From the IMG/VR virus record IMGVR_UViG_3300021519_001029, positions 1-32,004 of that record: DNA of 32,004 nt; one strand, given 5' to 3'. Shown here piece by piece: positions 1 through 5,759 of the stretch (position 1 is its first letter; each line of letters opens with the position of its first letter). The notes beneath the pieces are model-generated. The model did not search any database and was not told the origin of the DNA. It worked only from the letters and a program-made list of their open reading frames with translations. Source of the stretch: a virus. Position numbers and translations under genes: made by a program.

Positions 1-314
1 GCCCCCCCCCATGGGCAGGCTGGCAAGTCAGGCTGGCAAGGCTCCCCTTTTAGCAGGGTAAAGCCTGATGCATTGGACGGGTTTCCCTAGGGGTCAGCAG
101 GCAGGCTGGCAGGCTCTCTGGCAGGCTCTGATGGGCTGGCTGTGGGAATGGGCTGGCGGGCTGGCTTGGAGGCTCTGGAAGGCAGGCTAGGGCTCTCCGA
201 ATCTGGCAGGCCAGCAGGCTGGCTGGCAGGGGGTGGGGAGGGGGTAGGCTGGCAAGATATCGCCTAGGGATTCAGGCAGGCTCTGGCAGGCTGGCAGGCT
301 AGGCAAACAGGCAC
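1..314. repeat. GC-rich gene-free region with GGCAGGCT short repeats
   Basis: No credible reading frame is present. The stretch is visibly richer in G and C than the rest of the window and is packed with variants of CAGGCTGGCA. The exact octamer GGCAGGCT occurs eight times, starting at 14, 100, 108, 120, 181, 275, 285 and 293, always in the same orientation. Spacing is irregular, so this is a cluster of dispersed short repeats and not a clean tandem array. Related CAGGCTG words also occur in the leaders of the cassettes at 1528 and 2221. It could be a packaging or terminal region, a recombination substrate, or slippage-derived sequence; the window does not decide. Confidence 0.7.
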
Positions 315-340
315 AAAAAAGGGGAGCCTTTCGGCTCCCC
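315..340 (-). terminator. Rho-independent terminator after the 165-aa cassette gene
   Basis: On the minus strand the stem GGGGAGCC/GGCTCCCC (arms 333-340 and 321-328, GAAA tetraloop) is followed by six U. It sits 14 nt after the stop codon of the gene starting at 851. It is the last member of a family of eight near-identical terminators. Confidence 0.93.
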
Positions 341-353
341 TGATTCAGTCAGG

Positions 354-851
354 CTATCCCCACAGTTTGCCCAGTTGCTTACTCAGGCTCTGGATATGCT
401 TTGGCTGTTTCTTCATCCGCTTGACCTCAGCATTCCATTCCTTCCTCCGTTGCTCCGCTTCCTTCTGGCTGTGGGCTAGTGCATCAGTCTCAGTCAGTCC
501 GACAACCTTTCCATCAGCGATGAATACCAGCGGTGTGCTCTGAAGCATTGCTCTGGCTCCAGCCTTGGCTTGCTCAGCCTTTTCCAGTTTCCACAGTTCC
601 GTTGTGGCTGTGTCCAGCATGCTCTTCAGGTTTCTGCGATAGTCTCGCAGACATTCCCAATGCTTAATCATTCCGTTCCTGATGCTGTCAGGATTCATGT
701 CGGGCATTTTGTTCAGCAGGCACTCTGCGGTGTGCTCTGCCAGCATTGCTTTGTGCCAGTTGATTTCCAGCAGGTTGATGTTTTTCTGCAATTCAGTTGC
801 AGGCTGTGAGAGTGCGTTGCTCTCGGATTCGCTATGGGCGGGTTGCGTCAT
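354..851 (-). CDS. hypothetical cassette protein, helical, 165 aa
   Basis: I do not recognise this protein. It is mostly polar and charged and looks helical: a Ser/Glu-rich N-terminus (about residues 6-17) followed by amphipathic, coiled-coil-like stretches around residues 20-90 and 125-160. No signal peptide, membrane segment or metal-binding motif is visible. The start at 851 is chosen because a TTGCGT-N18-TAGCGT promoter ends 9 nt upstream, giving an almost leaderless mRNA, and because the MTQ N-terminus matches the related cassette gene starting at 2000. It is monocistronic, with a terminator directly behind it and the terminator of the upstream gene directly before its promoter. Probably an early accessory protein; function unknown. 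Confidence 0.75.
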   Translation of the reverse strand: MTQPAHSESESNALSQPATELQKNINLLEINWHKAMLAEHTAECLLNKMPDMNPDSIRNGMIKHWECLRDYRRNLKSMLDTATTELWKLEKAEQAKAGARAMLQSTPLVFIADGKVVGLTETDALAHSQKEAEQRRKEWNAEVKRMKKQPKHIQSLSKQLGKLWG

Positions 852-860
852 GGCACAGCC

Positions 861-890
861 ACGCTAGTGGCTCATGCGATTCAGACGCAA
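861..890 (-). promoter_or_regulatory. promoter, near-leaderless, type A leader
   Basis: Minus strand: TTGCGT (890-885), 18-nt spacer, TAGCGT (866-861), then exactly 9 nt to the ATG at 851. The transcript would begin one to three bases before the start codon. The element is almost identical to that at 2010-2039. Confidence 0.6.
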
Positions 891-893
891 CGC

Positions 894-922
894 AAAAAAA
901 GAGGGAGCCTTACGGCTCCCTC
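894..922 (-). terminator. Rho-independent terminator after the 193-aa cassette gene
   Basis: Minus-strand stem GAGGGAGCC/GGCTCCCTC (arms 914-922 and 901-909, loop GTAA) followed by seven U. It ends four nucleotides before the -35 box of the next cassette, so terminator and promoter are fused back to back. Confidence 0.95.
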
Positions 923-929
923 AGTTTCG

Positions 930-1511
930 CTATTCGTAGTGGGGTGTCCTTAGCGTCTCATGCTCATAAGGGAATCTCTCATGGTAGACTCCAGCATTCA
1001 CTTCAGCCACTACGCTGGACAGGCTCCGCAGTTTCCTTCCGTTGTGATTCATGTCTCCCTCGAATTTCATTCCCCATGTGTCTCGGGCATACATCTTCGC
1101 TGAATCCATATCAGCAAATCTGCTGAAGGGGAATGAAGCCTTAGCCTGATGGCGGTCATAGAAACATCCTCCCTCTGCTGGACTGAATTCCAATCGCTCA
1201 ACCCAGTAGAATGTCCAGAATCCTTCATGGTGTTTTCTGTCCCTCAGTTTCTCAGCCTGCCATTTACAGAGGTTTTCCCATTCAGCCTGTTCCGCTAGGA
1301 ATTCGTTTCGCTTCCATTCCTTTAGGGCGGATTCATTCTGGAACCATTTGGAAACCATTTCTGCGATACCCTCAGGGGTCATGGTTGCGTTTCGAGCCTT
1401 CATGAATTCAGCAAACATGTTTGCTCGTTCAGTTTCGGATTTATGCTGTGCCTCAGCATGAGGGAGGAATGGTGTTAGTTCCTCGGATTCACCTTGAGCG
1501 TTGTGCGTCAT
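930..1511 (-). CDS. hypothetical cassette protein, 193 aa
   Basis: Not recognised. It is charged and aromatic, with a Trp-rich centre (roughly residues 59-103: KWFQNE, KEWKR, FWTFYW). Residues around 44-50 read MTPEGIA; the same motif, with 17 identical DNA bases, occurs in the unrelated 101-aa protein starting at 5432. A C-terminal AGVY segment (near residue 172) is encoded by 16 bases identical to bases in the neighbouring 134-aa gene. No membrane segment or signal peptide is visible. The start at 1511 sits 9 nt behind a TTGCAG-N18-TAGACT promoter, and a terminator follows the stop, so it is its own transcription unit. The shared fragments suggest assembly by duplication or shuffling. Confidence 0.75.
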   Translation of the reverse strand: MTHNAQGESEELTPFLPHAEAQHKSETERANMFAEFMKARNATMTPEGIAEMVSKWFQNESALKEWKRNEFLAEQAEWENLCKWQAEKLRDRKHHEGFWTFYWVERLEFSPAEGGCFYDRHQAKASFPFSRFADMDSAKMYARDTWGMKFEGDMNHNGRKLRSLSSVVAEVNAGVYHERFPYEHETLRTPHYE

Positions 1512-1520
1512 GGCAACGCC

Positions 1521-1550
1521 AGTCTAAAGGACAGGCTGAAAATCCTGCAA
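1521..1550 (-). promoter_or_regulatory. promoter, near-leaderless, type B leader
   Basis: Minus strand: TTGCAG (1550-1545), 18-nt spacer, TAGACT (1526-1521), 9 nt, ATG at 1511. The spacer resembles that of the element at 2215-2244 and differs from type A. Confidence 0.6.
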
Positions 1551-1553
1551 CGC

Positions 1554-1580
1554 AAAAAGAGGGAGCCTTTCGGCTCCCTC
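1554..1580 (-). terminator. Rho-independent terminator after the 134-aa cassette gene
   Basis: Minus-strand stem GAGGGAGCC/GGCTCCCTC with a GAAA loop (arms 1572-1580 and 1559-1567) and five U, directly followed by the next promoter. Confidence 0.95.
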
Positions 1581-1595
1581 TGGTTTCGCTATTGG

Positions 1596-2000
1596 TTAGC
1601 AGTCATCTTCATCTTCCTCTTCCTCCTCTTCCTTATCTTCCTCTTCCTCTGAGCAGTCAGGACACACATCAGTCAGGACACCTAGCAGGAGATAATAACC
1701 ATCAACCCCTTTGCTGACTTCTTCCTCCATCTTGGCTGTGATTGCTGGCTGGCCTCCCAGCGTTCCAGTCATTGCTAGGCTACTGAGCGTTTGAATCCGC
1801 TGGTAGACTCCAGCATCAACCTTACGCCATGCTCTGCTGGCTGTGGGAATCAGGCTGAAGATGTTTCCATCAACCCTGAGCCATTCAACCTTAGGGAATC
1901 GACTGCGAGAAATCGTGCAGTCACCGATTAGATACTGAGCCAGCATCTGTGAGGCTGAGAGCGTAGACTGGCTCTCATTCAGTTTGTTTGTTTGCGTCAT
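1596..2000 (-). CDS. hypothetical cassette protein with extreme acidic tail, 134 aa
   Basis: Not recognised. The N-terminus (MTQTNKLNESQS) resembles that of the 165-aa protein starting at 851. The middle holds the AGVY segment shared with the 193-aa neighbour. The last about 20 residues are almost only Glu and Asp, framed by cysteines (CPDC before, final C). Such tails occur in proteins that bind basic partners or mimic DNA, but nothing else here supports a specific role. The start at 2000 is fixed by a TTGCGT-N18-TAGCCT promoter ending 9 nt upstream. The gene stands alone between two terminators. Confidence 0.72.
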   Translation of the reverse strand: MTQTNKLNESQSTLSASQMLAQYLIGDCTISRSRFPKVEWLRVDGNIFSLIPTASRAWRKVDAGVYQRIQTLSSLAMTGTLGGQPAITAKMEEEVSKGVDGYYLLLGVLTDVCPDCSEEEEDKEEEEEEDEDDC

Positions 2001-2009
2001 GGCACAGTC

Positions 2010-2039
2010 AGGCTAGTGGCTCATGCGATTCAGACGCAA
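2010..2039 (-). promoter_or_regulatory. promoter, near-leaderless, type A leader
   Basis: Minus strand: TTGCGT (2039-2034), 18-nt spacer identical to that at 867-884, TAGCCT (2015-2010), 9 nt, ATG at 2000. Confidence 0.6.
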
Positions 2040-2042
2040 CGC

Positions 2043-2069
2043 AAAAAGAGGGAGCCTTGCGGCTCCCTC
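2043..2069 (-). terminator. Rho-independent terminator after the 43-aa cassette gene
   Basis: Minus-strand stem GAGGGAGCC/GGCTCCCTC with loop GCAA (arms 2061-2069 and 2048-2056), then five U. Confidence 0.95.
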
Positions 2070-2073
2070 TGGG

Positions 2074-2205
2074 TTATTTGCTTTTAGGCTTAGCGGAACC
2101 GAAAGCACCTAGGGTGTTTCGTTTGCGTTTGGCCTGAGCCTTTTTCTCTGCCTTGGCTTGCTCTGGGGTCAGAGCAACCTCTGCAGGTTTTTCGGATTCA
2201 GTCAT
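2074..2205 (-). CDS. small basic hypothetical protein, 43 aa
   Basis: Reading from the ATG at 2205 gives a 43-residue protein starting MTESEKPAEVALTPEQ, then a Lys/Arg/Ala-rich helix (KAEKKAQAKRKR) and a short tail ending KPKSK. The gene is supported by context more than composition: it has the best -10 box of the array (TAAAAT) placed 9 nt before the ATG, and a family terminator 4 nt after its stop. The basic helix suggests nucleic-acid binding, but that is inference. No known family is recognised. Confidence 0.7.
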   Translation of the reverse strand: MTESEKPAEVALTPEQAKAEKKAQAKRKRNTLGAFGSAKPKSK

Positions 2206-2214
2206 GGCAGATTC

Positions 2215-2244
2215 ATTTTAACAGGCTGGCTGGAAATCCTGCAA
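2215..2244 (-). promoter_or_regulatory. promoter, near-leaderless, strongest -10 of the array
   Basis: Minus strand: TTGCAG (2244-2239), 18-nt spacer, TAAAAT (2220-2215), 9 nt, ATG at 2205. Type B leader, matching the element at 1521-1550. Confidence 0.68.
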
Positions 2245-2247
2245 CGC

Positions 2248-2274
2248 AAAAAGAGGGAGCCTTGCGGCTCCCTC
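2248..2274 (-). terminator. Rho-independent terminator after the 26-aa membrane peptide gene
   Basis: Minus-strand stem GAGGGAGCC/GGCTCCCTC with loop GCAA (arms 2266-2274 and 2253-2261), then five U. It lies 6 nt after the stop at 2281, which supports that small gene being real. Confidence 0.95.
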
Positions 2275-2280
2275 GGATTG

Positions 2281-2361
2281 CTACAGGCAGAGGAACAATA
2301 TGCAACTGAGCCAGAGGATTACAAACCAAACCACACCCCAGAGTAATGCTTCAATCTCCAT
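2281..2361 (-). CDS. 26-aa single-pass membrane peptide
   Basis: A 26-codon frame starts at the ATG at 2361, inside the end of the 149-aa gene (11-nt overlap), and stops just before a terminator. After MEIEALL the rest is almost purely hydrophobic (GVVWFVILWLSCILFLCL), so it should span the membrane once with a very short acidic N-terminus. Overlap suggests translation coupled to the upstream gene. The function cannot be told from sequence. The main doubt is its small size. Confidence 0.55.
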   Translation of the reverse strand: MEIEALLWGVVWFVILWLSCILFLCL

Positions 2362-2800
2362 GGTTATAGGATTCGGTTTCAATCTCTTCCATCCTGTCCC
2401 GATATTCCTGCAGGAATTGCCTAGCATCAAAACTGAAAGGCTCTGCCTGCTGATGGAGTTTGTCGGCCGTTTCACAGATTGAATCCTTTTCAATTTCCGA
2501 GTCTGAGCCTTGCTCGATTACAACCGAATCACCATTAGTGAGCCATCGTCTATCTTCCCATTTGTGGGTATAATTTCCAAAGGCAGGATGATAGAAATCT
2601 TCAGCCTTGTTCACGGCCGTTTTAAAATCCTTCAGAGCCTGACTAGCATCTTCCAGCAGGATTCGAGCGTTTGCCAATTCCTTTGTGAGACGATGGAATT
2701 CTGTATCCATCTTTCCCAGCAGAGTTTCCCTAGTGACGCTAGGTGCGGTGACAGCAGGGGAGATGCTATCGGGATTTTCCCCTTGGATGGTTGGTTCCAT
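2351..2800 (-). CDS. hypothetical coiled-coil cassette protein with duplicated N-terminus, 149 aa
   Basis: Not recognised. The first 18 residues (MEPTIQGENPDSISPAVT) are nearly repeated at the start of the 103-aa protein beginning at 3767, while the remainders differ, so only the 5' end was duplicated. Residues about 28-68 look like a coiled coil (heptad-like Leu/Ala with Lys/Glu); the C-terminal third is acidic. No membrane segment is visible. A family terminator precedes it, but unlike its neighbours no clear -10 box sits 9 nt before the ATG; the AT-rich stretch at 2822-2835 may serve instead. It is followed by an overlapping 26-codon membrane peptide gene. Confidence 0.72.
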   Translation of the reverse strand: MEPTIQGENPDSISPAVTAPSVTRETLLGKMDTEFHRLTKELANARILLEDASQALKDFKTAVNKAEDFYHPAFGNYTHKWEDRRWLTNGDSVVIEQGSDSEIEKDSICETADKLHQQAEPFSFDARQFLQEYRDRMEEIETESYNHGD

Positions 2801-2838
2801 GAATCGGAACCTGACAGGCTGAGGAAATAAAACAACGC

Positions 2839-2867
2839 AAAAAAAGAGGGAGCCTTTCGGCTCCCTC
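2839..2867 (-). terminator. Rho-independent terminator after the 162-aa cassette gene
   Basis: Minus-strand stem GAGGGAGCC/GGCTCCCTC with GAAA loop (arms 2859-2867 and 2846-2854), then seven U. Confidence 0.95.
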
Positions 2868-2875
2868 TGGTTTCG

Positions 2876-3364
2876 TTATCCGAATCGGATTTCTTTCAGG
2901 AAACAATACTGCATGAACGCATCAGAGGAAACAGCATCTTCCTTTGAAGGATTATCCCGAGTGATTAGCATTCCAGCATACATGACTCGCAACCATTCTG
3001 GAGTCTTGGGGTCATTAACAAACTCCACCATTTTACCATGGAGCCAGTAGCATGTGACTGGGGAGTAATCCGTAATCGGTTTACCATCTTCCTCCATCCT
3101 GACATTGATTAATAATTCAGCATACAGAATCCCCGTAGTTGCTCCATGACTATGCTCTCCAGCCTTATTGTAATCCTGCCAGCCTTTTTGCGTTGCGTCG
3201 TGCTGGGCATCAAAACCCCATGAGCCATTTCCGAATCCGCCACACTCTACAGCACCGCTGACGCTATTCCACAGAGCCGTAGCATATTCCTCAGTCATAG
3301 GCTGACCTACGCATGAGAGGTTGAATTTACTGATTTCTTTATCTGTCTTAGTTAGTTTGGGCAT
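2876..3364 (-). CDS. hypothetical cassette protein, 162 aa
   Basis: Not recognised. It is soluble-looking and of mixed composition, with a Gly/Trp-rich stretch around residues 41-65 (GGFGNGSWGFDAQHD) and a His-containing AGEHSHGATTG segment near residue 68. No convincing catalytic pattern can be assigned. The start at 3364 sits 9 nt behind TTGCTC-N16-TAGTTT, again nearly leaderless, and a family terminator follows the stop. It does not share the N-terminal sequence of its neighbours. Confidence 0.75.
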   Translation of the reverse strand: MPKLTKTDKEISKFNLSCVGQPMTEEYATALWNSVSGAVECGGFGNGSWGFDAQHDATQKGWQDYNKAGEHSHGATTGILYAELLINVRMEEDGKPITDYSPVTCYWLHGKMVEFVNDPKTPEWLRVMYAGMLITRDNPSKEDAVSSDAFMQYCFLKEIRFG

Positions 3365-3373
3365 AAGACATTC

Positions 3374-3401
3374 AAACTAGAGCAGAGGGGAATCAGAGCA
3401 A
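3374..3401 (-). promoter_or_regulatory. promoter, near-leaderless
   Basis: Minus strand: TTGCTC (3401-3396), 16-nt spacer, TAGTTT (3379-3374), 9 nt, ATG at 3364. The CTCTGCTCTA run around the -10 box recurs in the next upstream promoter at 3779-3806. Confidence 0.58.
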
Positions 3402-3403
3402 AC

Positions 3404-3432
3404 AAAAAAAGGGGGAGCCTTTTGGCTCCCCC
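3404..3432 (-). terminator. Rho-independent terminator after the 103-aa cassette gene
   Basis: Minus-strand stem GGGGGAGCC/GGCTCCCCC with an AAAA loop (arms 3424-3432 and 3411-3419), then seven U. The arms differ from the family consensus in compensating positions, so the pairing is conserved. Confidence 0.95.
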
Positions 3433-3455
3433 TTATTCCATGACTGGAAGGGTGG

Positions 3456-3767
3456 TTATTTAAGTTGCGTCAGAGCCTGACCCTTAAGGCAGAGCAGAGC
3501 GTTAACCATGTAGACCTCAGCCGTCACATCATTACCCTTGCAGATTTTCTCATGAGCAACCTGAGCAACCTTGTCAGCATCAGCCAGCAATCGGTCGAGC
3601 CGTTCAACATTCCATTGATGTAGGTTTTTCTGTCCCCGCAAACGGCTCCTCTTCAGGTTGAATCGTTTGAGCAGTTTATGATATTTGCCAGTTTCGTTTT
3701 CAGTTTGGTTGTTAGTGACAGCAGGGGAGATGCTGTCTGAGTTTTCCCCGATGGTGGTTGGTTCCAT
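3456..3767 (-). CDS. hypothetical cassette protein sharing the MEPT N-terminus, 103 aa
   Basis: A longer frame is open upstream, but the start at 3767 is chosen because the resulting N-terminus (MEPTTIGENSDSISPAVT) matches that of the 149-aa protein beginning at 2800, with 20 identical DNA bases at 3715-3734 and 2748-2767. The rest is Lys/Arg/Leu-rich, probably helical and basic, and unlike the 149-aa protein. It ends with a helical Leu/Ala-rich stretch (MVNALLCLKGQALTQLK). No known family is recognised. It lies alone between terminators, behind a candidate TTGGTT-N16-TAACTT promoter. Confidence 0.7.
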   Translation of the reverse strand: MEPTTIGENSDSISPAVTNNQTENETGKYHKLLKRFNLKRSRLRGQKNLHQWNVERLDRLLADADKVAQVAHEKICKGNDVTAEVYMVNALLCLKGQALTQLK

Positions 3768-3778
3768 GTATGTGATAC

Positions 3779-3806
3779 AAGTTAGAGCAGAGCCTGATGC
3801 AACCAA
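3779..3806 (-). promoter_or_regulatory. candidate promoter
   Basis: Minus strand: TTGGTT (3806-3801, inside the upstream U-tract), 16-nt spacer, TAACTT (3784-3779), 11 nt, ATG at 3767. Weaker than its neighbours in this array. Confidence 0.4.
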
Positions 3807-3834
3807 AAAGAAGAGGGAGCCTTTCGGCTCCCCC
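3805..3834 (-). terminator. Rho-independent terminator after the 416-aa gene
   Basis: Minus-strand stem built on GGGAGCC/GGCTCCC with GAAA loop (arms 3826-3832 and 3815-3821), then an A-interrupted U-rich tract. First and least regular member of the terminator family. Confidence 0.85.
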
Positions 3835-3842
3835 TGTTTTGA

Positions 3843-5093
3843 TTACCATTCAAGTTTATCAGCCAGCCTTAGGATTTCGTTAGCCTCTATCTTGTGGCAA
3901 CCAATCTGCATAACTCCTTTTGCTGATGCTACCCAGTTGAATGAGCCGATAGCAATTGGCAGTCCTTCAACCTCTTCCTCCTTAGCAGAGGCCAGCACCT
4001 TTGCCTTAAACCTTTTGAAGAGAGCCTTGCAGAGCGTTACTGGAACTCTTGCCTGCCTGTTAGTTTCAATGTCCTTTCCATTTGAAGCCAGCCTCAATGC
4101 AGAGCCAATTCTGTCATTTCCGTAGAAACAATAGCCTGCCTGAATTTCAAACTGCTGTAACAGGTCATATGATAGGATTTTGTCTGGCTCTGCTTTGCCA
4201 AGATTGATTGGCATCAGGATTTTGTCCTTAATTTCAAAACTCAATCGGTTTCTAACTTTCTCTAATGTTCCTTCTTCTTCATGGTTTCTCCATGCTTCAA
4301 TATCTACCTGAATTGCTTCCTGCCATTGTGCTGACAATTCTTTTAACTGTGGCAGTAACTCAATGCATTTGGTTACTGTGAGAGCCAGTCTACGCTCAAC
4401 TTGATTTATTTGCTTCTGCCTTTTAATATCAATCTTCTGAATATAAGCAGAGATGGTTTTCTTAATTGGGTTTGGATATCGAAATGCTTTGCAATTCAGT
4501 TTGAATGTCTTTCGGAAATCCTCTGCCATTAAATGGTCTACAAAAACCTGCATGGCTTCATGCTTTGCATAGCGTTTGATTCTAGGATTTCTCAGGTCAT
4601 TTAACTTTGCCAAAACCTCATTGCACATTTGGTTATAGGTTTGAGTCTCTGAGCCAATTCCAGCAGGAACATAATAAACAACTGACAACTGTTTGTCCTT
4701 CCGTAGTTTCTTAAACTCTTCCTGAATCAGAGTGTATGCACACTCTTCTTTTTTATTAGTTTTGTATTTATCATTATCCAGAAGATGGAACGGGATATTT
4801 AATTCTAAGGGGATGCAGTTATCAATGCACCTTTTGTGCCTTGATGTAGTTATTGAATATTTTCTGGTAGTTACAATAAACACAGCCTGACTGTTAATGA
4901 CCTGACGGCTGGCAATAGGGGTGCTATAACTATACATCTTAACTTTAGCACCATACTCATTCCCTTCACAAACTGTGGACATATTGGCTCCACATGACAG
5001 GTCATTGCGATTGCCATTTGCCCATTCATGGGTCATAGCATGCTGGTTTTCAAAAACTCGTTTCACTCTTTTATTGGTTGGTTGGTTGTTCAT
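3843..5093 (-). CDS. conserved-type phage hypothetical protein, 416 aa
   Basis: This is the largest gene of the left block. Residues about 23-110 hold the pattern THEWANGNR, then MYSYSTPIAS, then ITTSRHKRC. I recall similar W-A-N plus Y-S-Y-G-x-x-x-x-I-A N-termini in other phage and plasmid hypothetical proteins, but with no known function. The centre and C-terminus are helical and basic (residues 120-330). The start at 5093 is supported by a genuine AGGAGG ribosome-binding site 11 nt upstream, rare in this window, and by the MNNQPTN start motif shared with other genes here. A TTGACA box lies at 5125-5130 but no clear -10 box is placed at the usual distance. A terminator follows. Likely made in quantity early; role unknown. 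Confidence 0.8.
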   Translation of the reverse strand: MNNQPTNKRVKRVFENQHAMTHEWANGNRNDLSCGANMSTVCEGNEYGAKVKMYSYSTPIASRQVINSQAVFIVTTRKYSITTSRHKRCIDNCIPLELNIPFHLLDNDKYKTNKKEECAYTLIQEEFKKLRKDKQLSVVYYVPAGIGSETQTYNQMCNEVLAKLNDLRNPRIKRYAKHEAMQVFVDHLMAEDFRKTFKLNCKAFRYPNPIKKTISAYIQKIDIKRQKQINQVERRLALTVTKCIELLPQLKELSAQWQEAIQVDIEAWRNHEEEGTLEKVRNRLSFEIKDKILMPINLGKAEPDKILSYDLLQQFEIQAGYCFYGNDRIGSALRLASNGKDIETNRQARVPVTLCKALFKRFKAKVLASAKEEEVEGLPIAIGSFNWVASAKGVMQIGCHKIEANEILRLADKLEW

Positions 5094-5126
5094 AGTGAGA
5101 TAATCCTCCTAGTTAGTATTACAATG

Positions 5127-5432
5127 TCAAGAGTCTAGATATTTTTCTTTTAGGCTCTCATCTTCATTCAGGGTGTCAGCCACAGCATCAGCCAGCCTGC
5201 AAATACCCTCAGGGGTCATTCCCTGCAAAGGCTCTGCTGGCTCCCCTTCCTGATGCCAGTCAGTTAGGCTGATATTCTCGAATACTGGGATTATATATGA
5301 ATCTTTTCCCTTGGCTCCCCAATACTCATAAGAGCCGATTCCGATATCTTCATATTCAACATCAGCAGAGCCAGAGCAGAGCCAAGTTTCGGAATCCAGT
5401 TTGACTGGGTAATCTTCAAATTCATGCAACAT
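5127..5432 (-). CDS. small acidic hypothetical protein, 101 aa
   Basis: Acidic protein, not recognised. The N-terminal half has a beta-like EFEDYPV / SADVEYEDIGIGSYEYWGAKG pattern; residues about 71-90 read MTPEGICRLADAVADTL and look helical. MTPEGI is also in the 193-aa cassette protein, encoded by 17 identical bases. The start at 5432 overlaps the end of the upstream gene by 11 nt and has an AAGGA-like ribosome-binding site about 8 nt upstream. It is the last gene of a small operon running from 6209. Confidence 0.72.
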   Translation of the reverse strand: MLHEFEDYPVKLDSETWLCSGSADVEYEDIGIGSYEYWGAKGKDSYIIPVFENISLTDWHQEGEPAEPLQGMTPEGICRLADAVADTLNEDESLKEKYLDS

Positions 5433-5739
5433 TTGCTTTTTCCTTTTCTGCTTTTAGGGTTAACTTTTCTAAATCAATTACTCGCATGCTGATAGTTTCA
5501 ATATTTGTGTAGCAAACGATTTCCAGAATTTTAGATGTGTGCCGAGTAGGGGTTTCTGCTTTTGAATCTATGTCATCTTGCCGAAATTTTATTGCCTGAT
5601 TTTCCCAGTCATTAAATGCGTTTAAGCAATCTGATGCTGAGCGAAATGAAGTTTGCTCACAGTAAACATTTATGCCACTAAACATATAGGCAAAAATGAT
5701 TTGATAACGAGTGAGAGGTTCCTTATTAATGTGTTCCAT
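5422..5739 (-). CDS. hypothetical protein, 105 aa
   Basis: The frame is open further upstream, but those codons overlap the end of the 73-aa gene; the start at 5739 (MEHINKEP) is preferred because it falls just after that gene's stop, behind an A-rich leader carrying three AACC units. The protein is polar, mixed alpha/beta in look, with a Lys/Glu-rich C-terminal helix (residues 85-103). No family is recognised. It is the third gene of the operon from 6209 and overlaps the next gene by 11 nt. Confidence 0.65.
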   Translation of the reverse strand: MEHINKEPLTRYQIIFAYMFSGINVYCEQTSFRSASDCLNAFNDWENQAIKFRQDDIDSKAETPTRHTSKILEIVCYTNIETISMRVIDLEKLTLKAEKEKANVA

Positions 5740-5759
5740 GGTTTTTGGTTGGTTGGTTA

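Noticed and set aside
1211-1717. Plus-strand frames opposite the left cassette genes
   Set aside because: They cross terminators and stop codons of the minus-strand genes and have no coupled neighbours or start signals.
315-3834. Regularly recurring hairpin repeat resembling a CRISPR-like array
   Set aside because: Spacing varies from about 170 to 650 bp, each hairpin follows a stop codon and ends in a U-tract, and genes lie between. These are terminators.
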